55,908 nt of DNA from Verrucomicrobiota bacterium (GTDB lineage Bacteria > Verrucomicrobiota > Verrucomicrobiia > Limisphaerales > UBA1319): contig JAKLFB010000038.1 of assembly GCA_022711435.1 (NCBI GenBank), forward strand, positions 1-55,908. Reading direction: 5' to 3'. The translations under genes and the position numbers were made by a program. The notes beneath the pieces are model-generated. The model was not told where the DNA came from. It worked only from the letters and a program-made list of their open reading frames with translations, and made no database searches. Positions 25,901 to 32,585 of this stretch are shown piece after piece (positions within the stretch are counted from its first letter, which is position 1; each line of letters starts with the position of its first letter).

Positions 25901-28519
25901 AACGCCAGCGATGGAGCCGGAGCGCCGTGGGGTGTGGCGGCCAATTTGCCTGACTTGGCAAAGTACGTGGCTCATCCGGTCCAGGTCGGAAAGCTGTATC
26001 ATGTGGTGGGAGTGATGGACGGCGACAACACAGGGCTGAACGGCCAATTGATCCTTTATGTGAATGGAGTGGAAGTGGGACGCACCAACGGGATCGGCCA
26101 GCTGTACAACCACACCGACGATGTCCAGATCGGCCGGGGGACCGTTCGGATTCATACGGCGCAGACGGGCACGCTCGGGTATTTCGACGGGGTGATCGAC
26201 GATGTCGCCTACTACAACACGGCGCTGAGCGCCGAGCGGATATCCCGGCATTATCAGACGGCACTCGCGGGGGGGGCGCTCGACGCCGAAGCGCCGAAGG
26301 TGCTGTCTGTGCGGGGTGTGGCCGGCGCCGTGAACCAGATCACGATCCGGTTCGACGAGAAGATCGATGCGGTGTCGGCCGGGAATCCGAACAATTACAG
26401 GGTCAACGGCGCTGCGGCCTTGGGGGCGATCTTGAGCCTGGACGGCATGACCGTGCGGTTGACCGTGGCGCCCTTGGCCGCCGGAACGAGCTACACTCTG
26501 AACATCAATGGGGTGAAGGATGTGTCCATCATGGGGAATCCATTGACGGCCAACGTGAGTTTCCAGGCGGAGGCGCCGACTTACGCCGATCATGTGCTCC
26601 TGGACAATCCGGTGCGGTATTGGCGGTTCGGGGAGCTGGCGGGCACCGCGGCGCTCAGCGAAGCGACGGGATCGGATTCCGACACCGCCGGGACCTATCT
26701 GAATGGGGTTGGGCTGGGCGCGCTGAGCCTGGTGGCCAACACACCGGATAACGCAGCTTCCAGCTTCCGCTCGGCATCGAGCCAGTCGATCAGTTTCCCG
26801 GATGGATCGGATCTGAACGCAAAGGCCGGCCCGTGGAGCAAGAAATCGATCGAGCTGTGGTTCCGAGCGGCCTCGTTCCCGGAGACGAATGCGACGGGAT
26901 TGAACGCGGCGACGGGATTGTATGAGGAGGGCGGCGGCAACCGGGCGTTGAGCCTCTATCTCTACCGGGCGCCGACCAATGCGAATCCGAACGAGGCGCT
27001 GCTCGTGTTCGACGCGCACAACAACATCGATACCGATGGCAGCGGCGTGGGCGTGCCCTGGGGCGTCAGCAGCACCGCGCCCGAGAACGCGCTCTATGTG
27101 GCGTATCCCGTCCAGGCCGGCCCAGTCTATCACGTCGTGGCCGTGATGGACGGCGACGAGTTCCGGACGGGCAATTTGGTCCTGTATGTGAATGGGCAGG
27201 AAGCCGGCCGGATCGGGGGCGTGGGGTTGCTGTACAACCACACGGGCGACATCCAGATCGGGCGCGGCAACGTGATGATCCATACGGGCGTCTCGGGAAA
27301 CCTGGCCTATTTCGATGGCGTGATGGATGATGTGTCGCTGTACAATGCAGCGCTGACGCCCGCCCAGGTGACGGCTCATTACCAGGCTGGACTGGTCCTG
27401 TCGGCAAAGCCGCGGGTTGTGAGCGTCGATCCTGAACCAGGGGCCGTCAACGTGGTGTCGGGCGCCCCCGTGACGATCACGCTGGCCAACGGGCAGACCG
27501 CTGTGGACACGCAATCCATCGTCCTGCGCGTGGATGGGACGGCCGTCGCGCCGCAGATCACGCCCCAAGGCAATCAGACCCTGGTCGCGTTCTCTCTCGG
27601 GACGCTGGCAAGCGCAGAAATGCAGACCGTGCATTTGGAATGGAACGGGCTGCCGTCGCCATACGAATGGTCGTTCCGCTCCATGGTGATTCTCCCGGAG
27701 GCATGGGCGGCGCCGCTGGGCTCAGGGACGAATGCCGGGTTCCGGGTGCGCACGGAGCAGGCCGACGCCGCGGCAGGGTTGACCAATGGCACCGAGCGCG
27801 CCGAGGCCCAGCTCAGCTCTCCCCCGCAGCCGCCATCGGTCTTTTCGGGGTCGGGAGTGTTCCCCGTCATCAACTTCAATATCGATGAAAACGGGAATGC
27901 AGGCGTGTTCCGCGCCGACACGGGATTCCCCGACCAAGGGCTGGTATCGGCGGGGCTGATATCGAGCCTGACGCACACCACGATGGTGTCGATGGAGATC
28001 GTCGTTTACCTCGAATTCACCGAGGCGGGGATCTATCGGATGGGGGTAAACAGCGATGACGGCTTCCGGCTGACGGCCGGGCGGCTGGCAGCGGATCAGA
28101 CGCTCGAGTTGGGAGTGCATGATGGCGGCCGCGGGGCAACCACGGCGGACCCGCAATCGCCATTCGAGTTCCAGGTGGCCAAGCCGGGCGTCTATGCGTT
28201 CCGGATGATCTGGTATCAGGGAACGGGCGGTGGAAGCGTCGAGTGGACCGTCAAGGATGCGGCGGGCGTGTCCCGCTTGCTCAACGGCGGGGGCAGCCCC
28301 GTCAAGGCTTACACGGCGCGCACTCAGGATCCGCCGCCCGAGACCGTCGAGGTAACGCTCCAGATCCAGATGGCCGGCAACGACGTGATCATCAGTTGGG
28401 ATCCCGTCGCGGGGACGCTGCAGTCCGCGCCGGCGGTGGATGGGCCATGGACGAATGTCACCTCGACGAGCCCGCACCAGACGACGGCTGCCGGAACGCA
28501 GTTCTTCCGGGTGAAGTAA
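23000..28519 (+). CDS. Giant secreted protein with PA14, Ig-like and LamG domains
   Basis: 1839 residues; signal peptide MRLQKTLWMFALVVGLGTVT. Domains in order (approximate residues): PA14-like (30-205; GVNSDDGLN, GTYTIFLGSDDNAELYW), Ig (213-293; YQWLEGATPI), SbsA-type Ig-like (297-390), LamG (395-613), Ig (627-713), SbsA-like (717-820), LamG (823-1087), SbsA-like (1097-1192), LamG (1197-1465), SbsA-like (1472-1563), a second PA14-like region (1567-1770; YRMGVNSDDGFRL) and the ~60-residue tail ending TQFFRVK. The second and third LamG units are close duplicates (ELWFRA, YHVV-VMDGD, VQIGRG/IQIGRG). It is probably a cell-surface carbohydrate-binding protein. No catalytic site was recognised. 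Confidence 0.85.
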   Translation: MRLQKTLWMFALVVGLGTVTSEGGALRRAFFNNNGLGIAGNTIADLIAATDFARNGGASSELLTESFWNVQGGVNSDDGLNNFGSLTRGYVEAPLTGTYTIFLGSDDNAELYWGADHQVFAFRDPARLIAFESGYTSGDIYTAARIEERSGPVTLEAGKKYFVELLHKEGSGGSFIQVAWERPDGVRETIPGYVLAPYGSSFDLSQEASTIEVTVPPPNFYVMEGAPIVFQVVAYAKQPTAYQWLEGATPIAGATNAWYATKARLVDNGKAYSLRITDGNGATVTSPPGGLTVEADVVAPSLVRARGSASPHGIIVTYSEAVDPGSATNAAHYQLTGQTLAVQTIRMLSDREVLFDVGEFTSAPLTLTVSNVKDPSAAGNTIAPDSQALVRFQNTLDAYWDFNDATGTTVKDLVAKQDGEIYGGAFFTTDKPALGARANPYAMAFNGMDSYVLTTCPGVEGKLARTVSFWVKTMDTNNHRIVCWGDSRVDGHKYHVRIEPATGTLRTEVQGGNGLGTQPITNNVWRHVVSLLPELDAPNARDILHYVDGVLDPQSGATAQAIDTDVAGPNARPVWVGAGLQGTSATPLFFNGLVDDLAIYRTALTAAQIAQLAAGADPRDFAAAMTGALTISQQPASAVADELSSVTFGIAVTGSYRSAVGYQWYRDGQPIPGATAASYTIQAHIADHGAAFKAETFNLDGTYARLTSDTVTLSVVTDVAPPQVVEIRGISGGINQVHLQFNEGLEAASATNLAAYQITGTAGIVPVISAALSGGGTNVILRTGVLEDGDYTLAINGLKDLAAAGNTLTTNAAFAASVTYPEQVLADQPVRYWRLGETGGTVAYSEVAGVDTDIHGTYTGGVTLGQTTLVPSATNNTAAGFSSSASQVITVPNGDDININAGPWAKKTIELWFRASAAPPLGATGRAAATKGLFEQGGGTRGLSLYIWQDPTNTDPLVGTLVFGGHNNASDGAGAPWGVAANLPDLAKYVAHPVQVGKLYHVVGVMDGDNTGLNGQLILYVNGVEVGRTNGIGQLYNHTDDVQIGRGTVRIHTAQTGTLGYFDGVIDDVAYYNTALSAERISRHYQTALAGGALDAEAPKVLSVRGVAGAVNQITIRFDEKIDAVSAGNPNNYRVNGAAALGAILSLDGMTVRLTVAPLAAGTSYTLNINGVKDVSIMGNPLTANVSFQAEAPTYADHVLLDNPVRYWRFGELAGTAALSEATGSDSDTAGTYLNGVGLGALSLVANTPDNAASSFRSASSQSISFPDGSDLNAKAGPWSKKSIELWFRAASFPETNATGLNAATGLYEEGGGNRALSLYLYRAPTNANPNEALLVFDAHNNIDTDGSGVGVPWGVSSTAPENALYVAYPVQAGPVYHVVAVMDGDEFRTGNLVLYVNGQEAGRIGGVGLLYNHTGDIQIGRGNVMIHTGVSGNLAYFDGVMDDVSLYNAALTPAQVTAHYQAGLVLSAKPRVVSVDPEPGAVNVVSGAPVTITLANGQTAVDTQSIVLRVDGTAVAPQITPQGNQTLVAFSLGTLASAEMQTVHLEWNGLPSPYEWSFRSMVILPEAWAAPLGSGTNAGFRVRTEQADAAAGLTNGTERAEAQLSSPPQPPSVFSGSGVFPVINFNIDENGNAGVFRADTGFPDQGLVSAGLISSLTHTTMVSMEIVVYLEFTEAGIYRMGVNSDDGFRLTAGRLAADQTLELGVHDGGRGATTADPQSPFEFQVAKPGVYAFRMIWYQGTGGGSVEWTVKDAAGVSRLLNGGGSPVKAYTARTQDPPPETVEVTLQIQMAGNDVIISWDPVAGTLQSAPAVDGPWTNVTSTSPHQTTAAGTQFFRVK

Positions 28520-28554
28520 GGCCAGCGAAACCAGTTGTCGAGCCCCGGCGCCCA

Positions 28555-28576
28555 CCGCAGCCGCCCCTGGCTGCGG
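28555..28576 (+). terminator. Candidate hairpin terminator after the giant gene
   Basis: CCGCAGCC and GGCTGCGG form a perfect 8-bp stem around GCCCCT, 36 bases after the stop. No T run follows, so this is a weak terminator or an mRNA end-protecting hairpin. Confidence 0.35.
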
Positions 28577-28614
28577 GCTCGGGCGGTGTCCGGGCGAGCC
28601 TCAAGCACATGGAT

Positions 28615-28670
28615 GGCCCCCTCCCTGCCCTCTCCCCCGCGGCCGCGGGGGAGAGGGCAGGGAGGGGGCC
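28615..28670. repeat. 56-bp perfect palindrome
   Basis: A C-rich left arm of 28 bases is followed directly by its exact reverse complement, centred on GCGGCCGC. Arms include CCCTGCCCTCTCCCCCGC. It can form a very stable hairpin or cruciform in the 337-base gap after the giant gene. It resembles REP-type palindromic repeats. No second copy was seen in this window. The rest of the gap, up to the next gene, shows nothing else. Confidence 0.85.
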
Positions 28671-28856
28671 TCCGAGACGCTTTGCGCGCGACCTGGGCGG
28701 ATCCGAACCGGCGTCAGCCTCGTGGAGTGCACGAGCCCTCTGGCGCTTTCCCGGAAACCTTCATCCAAGAGCAGAGAGGACTGCCGCACTCCAAGACGCT
28801 CCGCGGGTGGCCTGGACATGCTTGACAGGGAGCCTCGGTTCTACCCAATCTCAGCC

Positions 28857-30440
28857 ATGACCACGAATCGAGCTTCCGAAATCACGGATGGCGTTTCCCT
28901 TTGCGGATGCTGCCCGTTGAGCCGGCGATCGTTTCTTGCGAAGAGCAGCGCGGCATGCGCGGCGGCGCTGGGCGCATGGAGCGCGCCGCGGGTGTTTGGC
29001 GCCTCCGCTCCCGAGGCTCGACCCCGCATTCGCGTCGTGTATGTCCTGTTCGGCGCGAAGCAGCCGCGGCCCACCTGGCCGCATATCGGGCACGATTTCG
29101 TGCCGGTCATGAACGGCCTCGAGGCGGAGCTGGCCCGGCAGTGCCCGACCTTCCAGTTCCTCACATCGATGGCCAGCACGCCCGAGGAAGCCGAGAAGAT
29201 ACTCCAGGGAGATCAGGCGGCGGGTGTGGACGGGTATCTCGTCTATCAGATGAACAATTGGCCGGCCGTGGTGCAGACCATTGCGGCCTCGGGCAAGCCG
29301 GTGCTCTATGCGGATTTCACGTATGCAGGCACAGGCGGTTTTCTGCGATACAACGCCGCCCTGCTCCGGAGCCGGTCGCCGAACACGGGTTTTGTCTCGT
29401 CGTCGGAATTGCAGGACCTGATCGAGGCGGTGAAATGCTTCGAGCTGATCGGCCAGGGCCGGCCGGTTTCGGAATTCGTTGAGGCCACGGCGCGCCTGCG
29501 GCGGCGGTGCACGCCGCCGCCTGGCCGCATGGCCTCCGCGGAAGATCCTGTCCGGTGCCTTTCCATTCCGGATTGCATGAGCCGGCTCAAGGAATCGAAG
29601 ATCCTGGCCATTCGAGACCAGAAGCCGGGGCCGGCCCTCGAGATCATGGGCATCCCGATCGTCTATCTGCCGTTCGCCGAGCTGAACGATCTGGCCCTGA
29701 AGGCGGACCCGGATGAGGTCCGCGCATGGGCGGACCGGTGGGAGAAAGGGGCGCGGCGAATCGAGGGGGTCACGCGCGAGACGATCGAGAAATCGGCTGC
29801 CATGTACCTGGGCCAGAAGGCGCTGATGCAGAAGCACGGGGCCAACGGCATCACGATCAACTGCCTGGGCGGATTCTATGGCAAGCACATCGGCGCCTAC
29901 CCGTGCCTGGGGTTCTGCCAGTTGGTGGACGACGGCCTGGTGGGCGCTTGCGAGTGCGATATCCGGTCCGCCGCAACCATGGTCGCCATCTCCGCCCTGA
30001 GCCAAGGGCGGCCCGGCTACATTTCCGATCCGGTCATGGACACCGCGAAACGCGAGATCATTTACGCCCACTGTGTCGCGCCGACCAAAGTGTTCGGGCC
30101 ATCGGGCGGGGCCAATCCGTACGAGATCCTGACCCATTCCGAAGATCGGCAAGGGGCGTCGCTGCGGTCGATCCTGCCGGTGGGCTATCTGACCACCACG
30201 CTCGAATTCGAGCCGAAACGAAAGGAGATCCTGCTCCACCAAGGCAGGGCGGTCGGGAACGATTCCAACGATCGCGCCTGCCGGACCAAGCTTCGCGTGC
30301 AACCGCTGGGCGACTTCGAGAAGCTGTTTGCCATGTGGGATGTCTGGGGCTGGCATCGGGTCACCTTCTACGGCGACCTCAAGGACGCGGTCCTGGCGCT
30401 CGCCGATGCGGCGGGGTGGAAGGTCGTTCTCGAGGCGTAG
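28857..30440 (+). CDS. Tat-exported L-fucose isomerase-like protein
   Basis: 527 residues from ATG 28857 (28818 is the other option). The Tat signal SRRSFLAKSSAACAAALGAW starts at ~residue 22. The C-terminal half resembles L-fucose/L-arabinose isomerase-like proteins (COG2407 type): NGITINCLGGFYGKHIGAYP, CLGFCQLVDDGLVGACECDI, GRPGYISDP and IIYAHC. By comparison with E. coli FucI (E337, D361, H528, from memory), E366, D391 and H405 are likely metal or catalytic residues and all are present. An exported sugar isomerase is unusual; it could convert a deoxysugar freed outside the cell, or another substrate. A paralogue is at 35159. The family assignment is by eye. Confidence 0.65.
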   Translation: MTTNRASEITDGVSLCGCCPLSRRSFLAKSSAACAAALGAWSAPRVFGASAPEARPRIRVVYVLFGAKQPRPTWPHIGHDFVPVMNGLEAELARQCPTFQFLTSMASTPEEAEKILQGDQAAGVDGYLVYQMNNWPAVVQTIAASGKPVLYADFTYAGTGGFLRYNAALLRSRSPNTGFVSSSELQDLIEAVKCFELIGQGRPVSEFVEATARLRRRCTPPPGRMASAEDPVRCLSIPDCMSRLKESKILAIRDQKPGPALEIMGIPIVYLPFAELNDLALKADPDEVRAWADRWEKGARRIEGVTRETIEKSAAMYLGQKALMQKHGANGITINCLGGFYGKHIGAYPCLGFCQLVDDGLVGACECDIRSAATMVAISALSQGRPGYISDPVMDTAKREIIYAHCVAPTKVFGPSGGANPYEILTHSEDRQGASLRSILPVGYLTTTLEFEPKRKEILLHQGRAVGNDSNDRACRTKLRVQPLGDFEKLFAMWDVWGWHRVTFYGDLKDAVLALADAAGWKVVLEA

Positions 30441-30486
30441 ATCGCAGGGCCGCCTCCCCTCGCCCCGCAAGGCACGACGCCAATCA

Positions 30487-30663
30487 TTGACAACCGATAG
30501 CAGACGCGACCCGAGGGACGATCCCTATCTGGCCGCCGCCCTTGGGTGTCGGGCCGAGGCGATCGTGAGCTGCGACCGTGATCCGCTCGCGCTCGAAAAG
30601 CCATTCGGCGTGGCTGTCCTTTCTCCAGCGCAATTCCTGAAGCGACTCCACGAGCCAATTTGA
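30487..30663 (+). pseudogene. C-terminal remnant of a PIN-domain toxin
   Basis: Reads DPRDDPYLAAALGCRAEAIV then SCDRDPLALEKPFGVAVLSP and AQFLKRL. This matches the end of PIN-family toxins (COG1569 type), where 'DP-D(D/N)-x-(F/I)L-AA' and 'D-DLL-L' supply conserved acids and 'P-x-FL' closes the fold. The N-terminal half with the first catalytic Asp is missing, as is any antitoxin gene. The remaining bases of the 30441-30710 gap show nothing else. Confidence 0.55.
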
Positions 30664-30710
30664 CGCCCGCGAAGTGCAATGCGGTTTAGGCGGCCCGCGC
30701 TATCGTTCGA

Positions 30711-32396
30711 TCATGGCGCGGATTTCCCAGGTTTCCAATCCAGGACCTGCCGGTCTGCCAGAAGGCGGGCGCGAAGCTGCGGGTAGCCGAGCCGCTGGAC
30801 CGGCACGCCCTCGTCGAGGGCGAGGCTCGCTGCGGTGGCGGCGGACTGGCCGAGAACCATGAACACGGGCTCCATCCGGATCGAGCCGTAAGCGATGTGT
30901 GAGGCGGAGAGGCAGACCGGCACGAGCAGGTTCTCGCATTCAGCCGCGGCGGGCACGATGGCCCGGTACGAGACGGGATATGGGGACGCCACGCCCACCT
31001 CGACATCGCCCTCGTTGATGGCGGCGCCGTCCTTGACGTAGCGCTGCACGTTGTGAGAGTCCATGCCATAGGCACCCAGGCCGACTGAGTCCGGCGCCAC
31101 CTGTTTCCCGCGGCAATGATGCTCGGTCATGACGTAATCGGATATCATGCGGCGGGCTTCGCGGACGTAGAGCTGATGCGGCCATCCACCGGTCTCGCGG
31201 AACTCGTCTCGACAGAGCGCCCATCGGCCGGCGGCGTCCCTGACCTCTTTCGGGAGCCGGGGGTCGTTCTGCAGGAACCACCACATCCCCGCCAGATAAT
31301 CGCGGTGCTGCTGGAAGATCCGGTCCCGCACCGCATGGTCGCTGTCCGGGTAGTCGTAATTGGCGCCGATGAAGTCGCTCGAGAACGCGCCGTAGTTGTT
31401 GATGTCGGTCTTGCGATTGGGCATGGGTGTGTTGAGCTTGAGCGCGTCGAAGACGCCGGCTGCGATGTAGCGGCGAAGAAGCTCGTACTGTTGCGGATCA
31501 TATCCTGCCGGCCGGAGAATGGGGCGCTGGTTTTCCGGGGCATCGGTGAGGCAGAGCCGGAAGTTGTAGGCCTGGACGCGGCGGTCGCCCGAGCCCTCCT
31601 CGCCCGGCGGGCCGCCGTGGATGCCCGGCAGCAAGCCGCTCGACGGATCGCTGGGCACGACATACGGATCCACCCGCCGGGTGAACTGGTGATACACGGC
31701 ATGCCGGGTCTGGACCCCGTTGAGCGTCTCCCCGTAAACGGAGTTGGCCTCGCGTCCGACGTGGTAGCGGACGCCGGCCTTGGCCATCAGATCGCCCTCG
31801 TAGGTGGCGTCGATGAACATCCGGCCGGCGAAGCGCTTGCCGCTCTCCATCCGGATCGCCGTGATCCGCCCCCCCTCCTTCTCGACACCGCGGCCGAGGT
31901 CCAGGCGCTCGCCGAACACGACCGATATGCCGGCCTGGCGGAGGAGCTCGTGGAAGACCTGCTCGGCCACATGCGGCTCGAAGGTCCACTGCGCCTGGAT
32001 GCCCCGGGCAGCAGCGATGGGATCAGGGGACAGATTTCGCCGTTCCGTGCCGAGGTAATCGGCGCGCGTCTGCTGCCGCCAGGCGCCATCCGTCGCATAA
32101 TGCCGGGCGATCCGTTCGTAGAATTCGCGCGCGATGCCGCCGATCGCCCCCTTGTTGCCAATGTCGGTCGCCCCCAGCCCGCCTGCGGTCAATCCGCCCG
32201 CGCGGTGGCCAGGCTCGATCAGGACCGCGCGCCGGCCCATCCGCGCGGCCTGGATCGCCGCGGCGATGCCGCCGGAGGTGGCGCCATAGACAACGACGTC
32301 GCAGGAGGAGGGCTCCTGGGCCTTCGAGCCCGCCTCGCCAGCGCCGCACACCGCCGCCGCCGCAAGCCATCCAACCGCAACGAGCTTCTTGCCCAT
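30711..32396 (-). CDS. Exported FAD-dependent oxidoreductase
   Basis: 561 residues from ATG 32396 (MGKKLVAVGWLAAAAVCGAG signal peptide); the frame is open further upstream, but that part lies over the start of purL and lacks family features. The Rossmann dinucleotide motif is DVVVYGATSGGIAAAIQAAR (~33-52), followed by EPGHRAGGLTAGGLGATDIG, the family hallmark of FAD-dependent oxidoreductases of PF12831. MFIDATYEGDLMAKAG and a C-terminal QSAATAASLALDEGVPVQRL block complete the FAD fold. The substrate is unknown; in polysaccharide loci these enzymes are thought to oxidise sugars or related alcohols. It is divergent from purL with a 189-base gap. Confidence 0.85.
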   Translation of the reverse strand: MGKKLVAVGWLAAAAVCGAGEAGSKAQEPSSCDVVVYGATSGGIAAAIQAARMGRRAVLIEPGHRAGGLTAGGLGATDIGNKGAIGGIAREFYERIARHYATDGAWRQQTRADYLGTERRNLSPDPIAAARGIQAQWTFEPHVAEQVFHELLRQAGISVVFGERLDLGRGVEKEGGRITAIRMESGKRFAGRMFIDATYEGDLMAKAGVRYHVGREANSVYGETLNGVQTRHAVYHQFTRRVDPYVVPSDPSSGLLPGIHGGPPGEEGSGDRRVQAYNFRLCLTDAPENQRPILRPAGYDPQQYELLRRYIAAGVFDALKLNTPMPNRKTDINNYGAFSSDFIGANYDYPDSDHAVRDRIFQQHRDYLAGMWWFLQNDPRLPKEVRDAAGRWALCRDEFRETGGWPHQLYVREARRMISDYVMTEHHCRGKQVAPDSVGLGAYGMDSHNVQRYVKDGAAINEGDVEVGVASPYPVSYRAIVPAAAECENLLVPVCLSASHIAYGSIRMEPVFMVLGQSAATAASLALDEGVPVQRLGYPQLRARLLADRQVLDWKPGKSAP

Positions 32397-32585
32397 CAGA
32401 AATGAGGCTCCGCTGCGGCGTAAATCGGTCTGTTTCACCCCGGCAGTATGGAACGAATCGCCGGGAGCGAAAAGTGTTTGTTTCGCCCCCGCTTCAGGCT
32501 TGCCAGCGCATGCCGGAAAGCCGACTCTTGCCCATCCGTTCCAGGAAATGGGCAGCAGCAAGAAGCCGAAACAATCGCACAGGCC

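Noticed and set aside
22976..27634. A 1552-codon open frame antisense to the PA14/LamG gene
   Set aside because: It lies fully inside the forward gene, is full of Arg/His/Gly/Asp low-sense sequence, and has no family features. Long antisense frames are expected in GC-rich DNA.
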